Origin: Adhaeribacter terrigena
GTDB taxonomy: Bacteria; Bacteroidota; Bacteroidia; Cytophagales; Hymenobacteraceae
Reading direction: 5' to 3'
Length of the DNA: 34,755 bases
Assembly: GCF_016623615.1 (NCBI RefSeq)
Contig: NZ_JAEHFX010000014.1
Coordinates: 1 to 34,755 of the forward strand
A program made the translations under genes and the position numbers. This document shows, in pieces, positions 1 through 7,119 of this stretch. How positions within the stretch are numbered: the stretch's first letter is position 1; the number at the start of each line of letters is the position of its first letter. A model generated the notes under the pieces. That model worked only from the letters and a program-made list of their open reading frames with translations, searched no databases and was not told the origin of the DNA.

Positions 1-396
1 AAATTATTTTAAAATCTTTTGAAGCTTAAAAACGCGGTTCGTAAACCGCTCAAGCCCTTTTTCTTTCCCCGCAAACCTTCCGGTTTGGGAATGCAAAAGT
101 CAGGATCTTTTTTGAAAACTCCAAATTTTAAAATAAAAATCTGAAGTTTTTTTTTCAGCTCCAAATCGTCTTTTACAAAACATTCAGTGCCAGTTCCTAA
201 GCCTTTCAAACGTGCGGAAGAAGCTGCCCTTTTTCCGTTTTGGTGCTGCAAAGATACGGCATTCCTTTCCGTATTTCCTAACCGCTAGTTTGCCATTTGC
301 GCCGTAGCAAACCTATAGCCCCAGTAACATTTATAAAAACAGCTCCTTAGCCCTCCAAAATATTTTATAACTTTTTCCCAAGCCCTCCGTTCAAGG

Positions 397-426
397 CAGT
401 TTTTATTACTAAAAGCATAGCGTTTC
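397..426 (-). repeat. 30-bp interspersed element, copy 1
   Basis: On the minus strand it starts GAAACGCTAT, has TTTT at element positions 13-16 and ends AAAAACTG. It lies in non-coding sequence right of the psd 3' end. Confidence 0.7.
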
Positions 427-487
427 GGCGGGATGCCTTTTCCCTTTCTGCTTGGCTTACTTTTTATATTCTACATTTTCCTCCTCC

Positions 488-517
488 GAGTTTTTCCCTT
501 TAAAAGGATACCGTTTT
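488..517 (-). repeat. 30-bp interspersed element, copy 2
   Basis: Minus-strand copy with an exact AAAACGGTAT head, TTTT at positions 13-16 and an AAAAACTC tail. It sits 38 bp from the psd terminator palindrome. Confidence 0.75.
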
Positions 518-555
518 TAATTCCTCCTATTTCCAGTGCCCTTCTATAATACCTG

Positions 556-611
556 TTTATAAATATAAAAGCCGGGCAGAACTTAATCTGACCGGCTTTT
601 ATATTTATAAA
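556..611. terminator. Long palindromic terminator after psd
   Basis: Arms of 20 bp (556-575 and 592-611) are perfect inverted repeats. A 16-nt loop contains a further AGA/TCT pairing. The A/T-rich outer stem gives a T-rich tail on either strand, so it can end the minus-strand psd transcript and anything arriving from the left. Confidence 0.85.
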
Positions 612-622
612 CTTCTCATAGA

Positions 623-1306
623 TTAACTAAAGAAAGATGCGTGGGGCGTTTTTAATTGCGCAATTACTGTTTGCCCCCCTTTGGTTTTCTGACCCAATTC
701 CACTTTCATCTCGGTATCGAGAGGGACGAAGATATCTACGCGGGAACCAAATTTTATAAAACCGAACTCTTCGCCCTGGCTTACTTCATCGCCTTCCTTT
801 ACATACCACACAATTCTTCGGGCCATGGCGCCGGCTATCTGGCGAAATAGGACTTCCGGACCGGCAGTGCTTTCTACTACAACTGTGGTTCGTTCGTTTT
901 TAGTGCTTGACTTTGGGTGCCAGGCCACAAAATAATTCCCGGGATGGTAACGAAAATATTTCACAATGCCGGAAACCGGGTTACGCGTAATATGCACGTT
1001 GATTGGCGACATGAAAATGGAGATCTGCTTGCGCTTATCTTTAAAGTACTCCGGTTCCTCTACATCTTCAATAACTACTACTTTGCCGTCGGCGGGTGCA
1101 ATGATCAGGTCTTCATGTAAAAGCAGGTTGCGGAACGGGCTGCGGAAGAACTGCAACAGTAACAGAAACACAATTGCGGAAGCAACGGCAAATATCTTAT
1201 TGAAGGTACTGTTGGCGGCATTGAAATTGAAGAGCAAAATATTCAGCACCAATACTACCAGCAATGTAAAAAATAAAATCCTGCGTCCTTCCTTGTGAAT
1301 TTTCAT
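623..1306 (-). CDS. psd: Phosphatidylserine decarboxylase proenzyme, short Bacteroidota type
   Basis: Converts phosphatidylserine to phosphatidylethanolamine at the cytoplasmic membrane. The 227-residue protein has two hydrophobic segments near the N-terminus (about residues 10-28 and 37-54). The PADGKV motif (71-76) and the FGSRVD motif (186-191) follow. In this family the chain self-cleaves between the Gly and Ser of that motif, so Ser188 should become the pyruvoyl group of the small subunit. The length fits the short Psd type rather than the roughly 300-residue enterobacterial enzyme. The start is ATG, without a clear Shine-Dalgarno. The gene lies downstream of an amino-acid dehydrogenase and cdsA on the same strand. 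A strong palindromic terminator follows. No pssA is visible in the window. Confidence 0.93.
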   Translation of the reverse strand: MKIHKEGRRILFFTLLVVLVLNILLFNFNAANSTFNKIFAVASAIVFLLLLQFFRSPFRNLLLHEDLIIAPADGKVVVIEDVEEPEYFKDKRKQISIFMSPINVHITRNPVSGIVKYFRYHPGNYFVAWHPKSSTKNERTTVVVESTAGPEVLFRQIAGAMARRIVWYVKEGDEVSQGEEFGFIKFGSRVDIFVPLDTEMKVELGQKTKGGQTVIAQLKTPHASFFS

Positions 1307-1315
1307 CTGTTTTGG

Positions 1316-1345
1316 TAAACGGTATTGTTTTAATTTATAATAGCC
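1316..1345 (+). repeat. 30-bp interspersed element, degenerate copy
   Basis: It starts TAAACGGTAT and keeps the TTTT block, but the A-tract tail has decayed. It lies 9 bp upstream of the psd start codon and runs into the hairpin at 1339-1371. Confidence 0.4.
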
Positions 1346-1371
1346 CGGGTTGAAAAACAGCCCGGGCTATT
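1339..1371. terminator. Hairpin between the dehydrogenase gene and psd
   Basis: Perfect 11-bp arms AATAGCCCGGG and CCCGGGCTATT (1339-1349, 1361-1371) flank an 11-nt loop. In the minus-strand transcript the hairpin is followed by an A/T-rich but not pure U stretch. It is a plausible terminator or attenuator for the upstream dehydrogenase gene. Confidence 0.65.
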
Positions 1372-1384
1372 GGGTTTGAGTTGG

Positions 1385-1414
1385 CAGTTTTGCCTCTCAA
1401 AATGATAGCGTTTT
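1385..1414 (-). repeat. 30-bp interspersed element at the dehydrogenase stop
   Basis: Minus-strand copy with an AAAACGCTAT head, TTTT block and CAAAACTG tail. The element begins 5 bp after the stop codon of the gene at 1420-2709. Confidence 0.75.
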
Positions 1415-1419
1415 TACTA

Positions 1420-2709
1420 TTAGAAGCCGCCGCGGAACTTGTAGGTCTGCGCTACTTTATCAATTGCCACTATATAAGCAGCAATACGCATTGGCACGTT
1501 GTGCTTAATAGAAGTGTTGTACACTTTCTCAAAAGCATCGGTCATGATCCGCTCGGCACGCTCGGTAACCAGTTCAAGCGTCCATTTGTAACCTAAACGA
1601 TTTTGCACCCATTCGAAATAAGAAACGGTTACGCCACCGGAGTTGGCCAGAATATCCGGCACTACCATAATGCCTTTTTCGTTAATGATCTTGTCGGCTT
1701 TGGCGGAAGTTGGACCGTTGGCACCTTCTACGATCAGTTTAGCCTGAATTTTATCGGCGTTGGCAATGGTAATTACGTCTTCTACGGCAGCAGGAATCAG
1801 GATATCTACTTTAGAAGTCAGCAGATCGCCGGGAGCAGCCATTAATGCAGCGCCGGTGAAACCTTCCAGGCGGCCTTTATGCGCGTTCTTGTAATCAATA
1901 GCCGCATCGATGTCGATACCGTTTTCGTTCCAGTAAGCACCGGTTACATCGCTGATAGCCAGAATTTTAACACCTTTATCGTAAAGCAGTTTAGCGGCCC
2001 AGGAGCCTACGTTACCGAAACCCTGAACGGCTGCCGTAGCTTGGGTTGGATCCATGCCCAGTTTTTCCATGGCAGCCATGGCCGAAACCATAACGCCGCG
2101 GCCGGTTGCTTCTACGCGGCCCAGCGAACCACCTAATACTAACGGTTTACCGGTAACCACCGAGTTTATGGTCATGCCTTTGGTTTTAGAATATTCATCC
2201 ATTAACCAAGCCATTTCGCGCGGACCGGTACCCATGTCCGGAGCCGGAATATCCTGATCCGGGCCGAAAGTATCGATCAAAGCTAAGGTGTAAGCGCGGG
2301 TTAAACGCTCAATTTCGCCGGCGCTCATTTTAGTCGGGTCGCAAACAATACCGCCTTTGGCACCACCGTAGGGAATATCAACCACGGCACATTTCCAGGT
2401 CATCCAGGCAGCAAGCGCTTTTACTTCATCCAGAAAAACACCTTCGTCGTAGCGGATACCGCCTTTGGAAGGACCTAATATAGTAGAGTGCACTACGCGG
2501 AAACCTTCGAAAACACGCACCGAACCATCATCCATCGTAACCGGGAGGTTTACAATCACCTGGCGGGCCGGCGATTTCAGAACGTTATAGGTATCGTCGT
2601 CCAAACCAAGGCATTCGGCTGCGATGTTGAAACGCTCCATCATCGACTCGAATGGATTTTCTTTGTCCTTAATTGGAGCTGGTTCTTTATATGCCATATT
2701 GTTGCGCAT
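1420..2709 (-). CDS. NAD(P)-dependent glutamate dehydrogenase (Glu/Leu/Phe/Val dehydrogenase family)
   Basis: Catalyses reversible oxidative deamination of glutamate to 2-oxoglutarate and ammonia in the cytosol. The 429-residue protein has the catalytic motif PYGGAKGGI with the active-site Lys, the PAPDMGTG segment with the family's conserved Asp, and the Rossmann motif GFGNVGSWAA of the nucleotide-binding domain. Length and motifs fit the hexameric RocG/GudB-like class. The cofactor cannot be settled by eye. The first ATG is at 2709; a second ATG four codons on (2697) is equally plausible. The gene sits between cdsA and psd on the same strand with its own downstream hairpin, so it is probably a separate unit. 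A divergent paralogue is at 27030-28256. Confidence 0.93.
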   Translation of the reverse strand: MRNNMAYKEPAPIKDKENPFESMMERFNIAAECLGLDDDTYNVLKSPARQVIVNLPVTMDDGSVRVFEGFRVVHSTILGPSKGGIRYDEGVFLDEVKALAAWMTWKCAVVDIPYGGAKGGIVCDPTKMSAGEIERLTRAYTLALIDTFGPDQDIPAPDMGTGPREMAWLMDEYSKTKGMTINSVVTGKPLVLGGSLGRVEATGRGVMVSAMAAMEKLGMDPTQATAAVQGFGNVGSWAAKLLYDKGVKILAISDVTGAYWNENGIDIDAAIDYKNAHKGRLEGFTGAALMAAPGDLLTSKVDILIPAAVEDVITIANADKIQAKLIVEGANGPTSAKADKIINEKGIMVVPDILANSGGVTVSYFEWVQNRLGYKWTLELVTERAERIMTDAFEKVYNTSIKHNVPMRIAAYIVAIDKVAQTYKFRGGF

Positions 2710-2819
2710 CGTATATGATCTTTTAAAAGCTGAATTTTAAAATTAAAATCAAGGGCCAAAGTTAGCAGATTCCCGCCATTGCAAAAAACAAAACGCTGGG
2801 AAAAATAAACGCTTTTTTT

Positions 2820-3650
2820 CTAGAAGATCTTCAGGAAGGCAACAATGAACGGCACCACCATAATAAGGCTGTCGAAACGATCGAGAATGCCGCCATGGCC
2901 CGGAATTAAAGTTCCCGAATCTTTTACGCCCAGGCTGCGCTTCATTAAAGATTCTGCCAGATCGCCCAAAACCCCGAAAACCGAGATAATAACGGCTACG
3001 CCCAGCCAATGAAAACGACTCAGATCCGGAAGAAAATCGCCCATGAGCCAGCCCACCGCCAAAGCCAGCAAGGTGCCGCCAACCCAGCCTTCCCAGGTTT
3101 TACCCGGCGAAATGCGTTCGAATAATTTATGCGTTCCGAAAGTTTTCCCGGCAAAATAAGCTCCTGAATCGGCTGCCCAGATAAGCAGCATGATGCCCAA
3201 AACCGGTTGCCAACTGTATTGCCCAAACGGAAAGGCGATTAAACTCAACAAGGAAAACGGCACGGCTACGAAAAAAACACCCAGCAACGTAACACCAATA
3301 TTCAGAAAAGGCTGCGTTTTTTTGCGGAAAAGTTCGGCCAGAAACGGTAGCATAATGGCCGGCAAAAGTATGAACAGCAAATTCTCGCGGACCATGGCTT
3401 TCTGATCGAGGAAAATGAGGCCAAAAACCGCGGCAGCCAGCAAAACTCCTAAAACCCGGTTTGGTTCTACATTATTCACGCCCATGAGCCGGTAAAACTC
3501 CAGCACGCCCAATATGGTAAGCAAACCAAAAAGCAGAAAAAAGGTCCATTCGCTGAACCAGATCGCGCCAATGAAAACGGCCGCACCGAGTACGCCGGCA
3601 ATGACGCGGGTTTGCATATTATTGAGTTTTGAAGACTTTTCCGGAGCCAT
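2820..3650 (-). CDS. cdsA: Phosphatidate cytidylyltransferase (CDP-diacylglycerol synthase)
   Basis: Makes CDP-diacylglycerol from phosphatidic acid and CTP, the common precursor of membrane phospholipids. The protein is polytopic, with about eight hydrophobic segments. Near the C-terminus it carries the CdsA signature: SLMKRSLGVKDSG, then PGHGGILDRFDSL. The AADSGAYFAGK segment is also typical. The start is uncertain. The open frame runs up to a TTG at 3683, but that codon lies at the edge of a 30-bp repeat. I prefer the ATG at 3650 (277 residues); an ATG at 3617 before QTRVIAG would also give a normal CdsA. It shares the pathway with psd at 623-1306. Confidence 0.92.
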   Translation of the reverse strand: MAPEKSSKLNNMQTRVIAGVLGAAVFIGAIWFSEWTFFLLFGLLTILGVLEFYRLMGVNNVEPNRVLGVLLAAAVFGLIFLDQKAMVRENLLFILLPAIMLPFLAELFRKKTQPFLNIGVTLLGVFFVAVPFSLLSLIAFPFGQYSWQPVLGIMLLIWAADSGAYFAGKTFGTHKLFERISPGKTWEGWVGGTLLALAVGWLMGDFLPDLSRFHWLGVAVIISVFGVLGDLAESLMKRSLGVKDSGTLIPGHGGILDRFDSLIMVVPFIVAFLKIF

Positions 3651-3681
3651 GTACGTTCGGGTTTTCTGGTAAAATGGTGCC

Positions 3682-3711
3682 AAAACACTAGGGTTCCGGG
3701 CTTAAAAAGTG
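3682..3711 (+). repeat. 30-bp interspersed element upstream of cdsA
   Basis: Head AAAACACTAG, core GGGCTT, tail AAAAAGTG. From GGGCTT to the end it is identical to the copies at 20751 and, bar one base, 16567. It lies about 30 bp upstream of the preferred cdsA start and overlaps the alternative TTG. Confidence 0.75.
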
Positions 3712-3720
3712 TAAAGAATA

Positions 3721-3750
3721 AAAATGCTACGCTTTTACGCTAAAAGATTC
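3721..3750 (+). repeat. 30-bp interspersed element at the CPBP stop
   Basis: Degenerate copy: head AAAATGCTAC, TTTT block, short A-tract. Its last two bases overlap the stop codon of the protease gene (3749-3751, minus). Confidence 0.5.
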
Positions 3751-4690
3751 AGGAAGCTGCCGTTTCCGGGCAGTTTTCCGGCGTGTTTTCGTAGCGTTTT
3801 TTGAGGTAGAAAAGCAGCAGCAAACTCATGACCAGCGAAACCAAACCCAGGTGCCAGGGCAGCGAATCAGTGCTTTCTACGTTGGCTTTAATCAGGTTCT
3901 GCTGCTGCAAATAAAGCATAAAAACCGTGAAACCGTTATTCATAAAATGGGCAGCAATGGGTACCCACAGGTTTTTCGACCAGAAATAGAGGTACCCGAA
4001 AAGCCCGCCTAAAAGCATGCGCGGAAAAAAACCGTAGAATTGTACGTGAATGGCGCCGAAAATAAAAGCAGTGAGCCAGATGGCTACGTGGTGATTTTTC
4101 AGCAAACGCGCCAGGTTTTTCTGCAGCACACCCCGAAAAACCAGTTCTTCGCCGATGGCCGGCACCAGCGCAAAAGCTACCAACCCAACCAGCATTTGCC
4201 CCAGGGTATCGAAGCGCGTCAGGAATTTAGTCAGTTCGGCTAAGGTTTCTTCTTTTTCTTTCGCCCACAGTTCAAAGCCTGCCAACGCTTCCGGCAACAC
4301 CATTTTGGCGTTCCAGTTTATAAGCCACGAGTTGGCCGGCATAATTACCAAAGCCAGCAAAGCACTGAGCAAAAGCAGGCCCACATAGTTTTTCTTCGCA
4401 AAAAGATAGCGTTTTACGCTGGGTTCGGCTAAAGCAATAAAAACTAAAGGCGCCGCCGTAAACATAAAAAAGTGCGTAGCGAGCTGGTAAAACACCATTG
4501 CGGCTCGGCCGTTCGGGAAAGCCTGCGGGTTTACCGTGATCTGTGAAATATCAGCAACACTTAAGCCGAAAAACAAATTCAGGCCCAGCAAGGCCACAAA
4601 CATGCCCACGCAAATACCGCCCACCATAAAACCCAGCAACAGCAGGATTTTGGTAAACGGGTGCAACTGAGGCGAAATGAAACCTTTCAT
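3749..4690 (-). CDS. CPBP-family intramembrane metalloprotease (Abi/CAAX protease-like)
   Basis: A 313-residue membrane protein with about eight hydrophobic segments. It has the motifs of the CPBP (type II CAAX, Rce1-like) family: EELVFR (181-186), the FxxxH-type motif around His215 in FGAIHVQF, and AAHFMNN around His248 and Asn251. Family members are glutamate-dependent or metal-dependent intramembrane proteases. Substrates in Bacteroidota are largely unknown, so I infer no specific target. It lies upstream of cdsA on the same strand, with two repeat copies in the gap, and is divergent from dusB across 56 bp. Confidence 0.88.
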   Translation of the reverse strand: MKGFISPQLHPFTKILLLLGFMVGGICVGMFVALLGLNLFFGLSVADISQITVNPQAFPNGRAAMVFYQLATHFFMFTAAPLVFIALAEPSVKRYLFAKKNYVGLLLLSALLALVIMPANSWLINWNAKMVLPEALAGFELWAKEKEETLAELTKFLTRFDTLGQMLVGLVAFALVPAIGEELVFRGVLQKNLARLLKNHHVAIWLTAFIFGAIHVQFYGFFPRMLLGGLFGYLYFWSKNLWVPIAAHFMNNGFTVFMLYLQQQNLIKANVESTDSLPWHLGLVSLVMSLLLLFYLKKRYENTPENCPETAAS

Positions 4691-4746
4691 ACCGGCAAAT
4701 TGGTTTAAAAGCCGTAAATTTACGCGAATTTTTAAATTATACAGGT

Positions 4747-5790
4747 TTGGTTCAGATAGGCAACATTTCCCTCCCCGATTTCCCGCTTTTGCTTGCTCCC
4801 ATGGAAGACGTGAGCGATCCGCCGTTCCGCGCGGTCTGTAAAGCCAACGGTGCCGACCTGATGTACACCGAATTTATTTCTTCGGAAGGATTGATCCGCG
4901 CGGCGGCCAAAAGCCGGATGAAACTCGACGTGTTTGATTACGAACGCCCGATCGGGATCCAGATCTTTGGTTCGGATATTGAATCGATGCGCGAAAGTGC
5001 CATTATTTCTACCCAGGCCGGCCCGGACCTGATTGATATTAACTATGGTTGTCCGGTGAAGAATGTGGCTTGCCGGGGCGCGGGCGCAGCTTTGCTCCGC
5101 GATATTCCGAAAATGGTGGAAATGACTTCGGCTATTGTACAGGCTACGCACTTGCCGGTAACCGTAAAAACCCGCCTGGGCTGGGACGATTCTACCAAAA
5201 ACGTAACCGAAGTAGCCGAACGTTTGCAAGACATTGGCATTCAGGCGCTTTCCATTCACGGCCGCACCCGCGTGCAGATGTATAAAGGCGAAGCTGACTG
5301 GCGTTTGATTGCCGAAGTAAAAAATAACCCGCGCATCAAAATTCCCATCTTCGGCAACGGCGATATCGATTCGCCGCAGAAAGCTGTGGAATATAAAAAC
5401 CGCTACGGCGTAGATGGCATCATGATCGGCCGCGCGGCGGTTGGTTACCCGTGGATCTTTAGAGAAGTAAAGCACTATGTAAAAACCGGTGAAATTTTAG
5501 ATCCGCCAACCTTAGACGAGCGCCTGGAAGCCTGTAGAATGCACTTTCAGAAAAGCCTGGAATGGAAAGGTCCGCGTTTGGGGGTAGTAGAAATGCGCCG
5601 CCACTATGCCAACTATTTCCGCGGCCTGCCGAATTTCAAACCCTACCGCACACGTTTGGTGACCGTAGATGATCCGGCGGAAATTTATAATATCCTGGAA
5701 GAAGTTGCCATGGCTATGGCGGGCGTGGAAGTGGAACTTAGCGGACAGGAAACGGTAAAGAGTTTTCCGGAAGCCATGAACAGCTATTAA
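4747..5790 (+). CDS. dusB: tRNA-dihydrouridine synthase B
   Basis: Flavoenzyme that reduces specific uridines in the D-loop of tRNA to dihydrouridine using NADPH. The 347-residue protein has the Dus signature: LLLAPMEDVSDPPFR (14-28), then NYGCPVKNV with the catalytic Cys102, the VKTRLGWDD segment, SIHGRT, and the FMN-binding IFGNGDI and GRAAVGYPW motifs. The start must be the TTG at 4747. The family normally begins a few residues before IGNxxLPDFPLLLAPM, and no ATG or GTG lies between 4747 and the conserved core. The first downstream ATG (4801) falls inside the FMN-binding motif. A repeat copy and a terminator follow directly after the stop. Confidence 0.95.
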   Translation: MVQIGNISLPDFPLLLAPMEDVSDPPFRAVCKANGADLMYTEFISSEGLIRAAAKSRMKLDVFDYERPIGIQIFGSDIESMRESAIISTQAGPDLIDINYGCPVKNVACRGAGAALLRDIPKMVEMTSAIVQATHLPVTVKTRLGWDDSTKNVTEVAERLQDIGIQALSIHGRTRVQMYKGEADWRLIAEVKNNPRIKIPIFGNGDIDSPQKAVEYKNRYGVDGIMIGRAAVGYPWIFREVKHYVKTGEILDPPTLDERLEACRMHFQKSLEWKGPRLGVVEMRRHYANYFRGLPNFKPYRTRLVTVDDPAEIYNILEEVAMAMAGVEVELSGQETVKSFPEAMNSY

Positions 5791-5791
5791 T

Positions 5792-5821
5792 AAAACGCAA
5801 TACTTTTTTCTTTCTGAAGTG
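5792..5821 (+). repeat. 30-bp interspersed element at the dusB stop
   Basis: Head AAAACGCAAT, T-run, tail GAAGTG. It begins 1 bp after the dusB stop codon, and its tail forms the left base of the terminator stem. Confidence 0.6.
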
Positions 5822-5850
5822 CCCGGCGGTTTCGCCCGGCACTTTTTATT
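5817..5850 (+). terminator. Intrinsic terminator of dusB
   Basis: Stem from AAGTGCCCGGCG (5817-5828) and CGCCCGGCACTT (5833-5844) with one internal mismatch and a short loop, followed by a T-rich tail. Confidence 0.8.
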
Positions 5851-5888
5851 TTCCTTTGCTAACCTTTTGGTTAAAACACATTTATCCC

Positions 5889-5918
5889 GACTTTTTTGCT
5901 GAAATTTGTTACCGTTTT
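5889..5918 (-). repeat. 30-bp interspersed element at the transporter 5' end
   Basis: Minus-strand copy with an exact AAAACGGTA head and an AAAAAAGTC tail; the central T block is ATTT. It covers the TTG at 5906 from which the transporter frame opens. Confidence 0.65.
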
Positions 5919-6865
5919 TTAAAACAATATCTCCCATCGAAACTTCTGTTAATCCCCCAATAGTTCAGGTTGAAAAGACCCCCGTGCCTGTAACCGGCAC
6001 CCCTGCCCTTGCCTGGATCATTTTAATTTTTCTGTCACTGATCTGGGGCACCTCGTTTATTCTGATCAAGAAAGGGCTGGAAATTTATTCGCCGGATGAA
6101 CTGGGGGCTTTGCGCATTACCCTGGCTTGTTTGTTTTTGCTGCCGTTTGCCATAAAAAGCCTGGGCACGATTCCAAGGCGTTACTGGAAATGGATCGCTT
6201 TCAGTGGGTTTATCGGCAATTTAATTCCGGCTTTCCTGTTTGCTTTTGCCGAAACCGAACTGGCCAGCGGCCTGGCAGGCGTGCTGAATTCCTTAACGGC
6301 GCTTTTCACGCTTGTTATCGGGGCTATATTTTTCCAGCAACGCATTACCGGTTTGCGCATTGCCGGCATTATTATAGGCATTGGCGGCACAGCAGTTCTT
6401 ATTTTTTCGGGCGGAAACGCTGAAACTTCGGGCAGTGCGTTTCATGGTTTTCTGGTGGTTTTGGCTACCGTTATGTACGGCGGCAGTCTGAATATTATTA
6501 AACATAAAATGGCCGGTTTAAGCGCCATTGCCATGGCTAGTCTATGCCTTTTGTGCGTGGGTCCGTTTGCGTTCGTTTATTTGTTTTCTACCGAAGCTTT
6601 TACCAAAATTACCCACACGCCTGGCGCCTGGGAAGCGCTGGGTTATATTGCCTTGCTGGCGGGTTTCAGTACTGCTATCGGCTTGGTGCTTTATAACAAA
6701 CTCATTCACATGACCACCACGCTGTTTGCCAGTTCTTCTACTTATTTAATGCCGATCGTGGCGTTGCTTTGGGGTGTTCTGGATGGCGAAACCATTCATT
6801 TGTACCATTACGGCGGCATGCTCATTATTTTGTTGGGCGTTTTTATTGTAAACCGGGCGAAGTAA
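5906..6865 (+). CDS. EamA-domain transporter of the drug/metabolite (DMT) superfamily
   Basis: Inner-membrane transporter of about 10 transmembrane helices arranged as two EamA halves. The first begins near AWIILIFLSLIWGTSF; the second follows a short loop around GNAETSGSAFH. It ends GMLIILLGVFIVNRAK. Substrates of this family range from amino acids to nucleotide sugars, and nothing here defines one. The start is unsure. The frame opens at TTG 5906, which lies inside a repeat element, and the next candidate is GTG 5984, just before the first helix. The latter would give a 293-residue protein. A strong terminator follows. Confidence 0.85.
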   Translation: MLPFFKTISPIETSVNPPIVQVEKTPVPVTGTPALAWIILIFLSLIWGTSFILIKKGLEIYSPDELGALRITLACLFLLPFAIKSLGTIPRRYWKWIAFSGFIGNLIPAFLFAFAETELASGLAGVLNSLTALFTLVIGAIFFQQRITGLRIAGIIIGIGGTAVLIFSGGNAETSGSAFHGFLVVLATVMYGGSLNIIKHKMAGLSAIAMASLCLLCVGPFAFVYLFSTEAFTKITHTPGAWEALGYIALLAGFSTAIGLVLYNKLIHMTTTLFASSSTYLMPIVALLWGVLDGETIHLYHYGGMLIILLGVFIVNRAK

Positions 6866-6895
6866 AGATAACCAACTAAGCCTTTCTTCTGGTAC

Positions 6896-6934
6896 AAAAA
6901 ATAGCGCAGGATTTTAACCTGCGCTATTTTTTTT
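6896..6934 (+). terminator. Intrinsic terminator of the EamA transporter
   Basis: Arms AAAAAATAGCGCAGG (6896-6910) and the matching CCTGCGCTATTTTTT from 6918 are perfect around a short loop and followed by a T-run. Confidence 0.9.
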
Positions 6935-7119
6935 GTGAATAAGGCAACTTTCCAGGCTCCAAACCAGAACATTTTGATCTGGTTAAAAAGCAATTATAAA
7001 TTCAATAAACTCACAGCTCTTTGTTATGATTTTAATTCCTTATCCTCTAAATTCGCCGGTCAAATAATTTTTCTGAATTATTTTTTTTTACACGGCCATA
7101 CCACTTCAGGCAGAAATTT

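Larger units (their letters stand above)
1..622. other. Gene-free region upstream of the psd 3' end
   Basis: No convincing gene is visible in these 622 bases. The left 350 bases are rich in A- and T-runs. The only longer reading frame (9-251, minus) is lysine-rich and matches no family I recognise. A small hairpin (GCGGTT at 34-39 with AACCGC at 44-49) followed by a T-rich stretch may end a gene lying left of the window. Two copies of the 30-bp interspersed element (397-426, 488-517) and a long palindromic terminator (556-611) fill the right part. Confidence 0.6.

Noticed and set aside
9-251. 80-codon open frame on the minus strand
   Set aside because: Lysine-rich, A/T-driven and without any recognised motif; probably non-coding.
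2780-2819. AAACGCT motifs between cdsA and the first dehydrogenase
   Set aside because: Two AAACGCT fragments but no element spacing, so not counted as a 30-bp copy.
4732-5475. 247-codon minus-strand frame opposite dusB
   Set aside because: Antisense shadow of dusB with no family resemblance.
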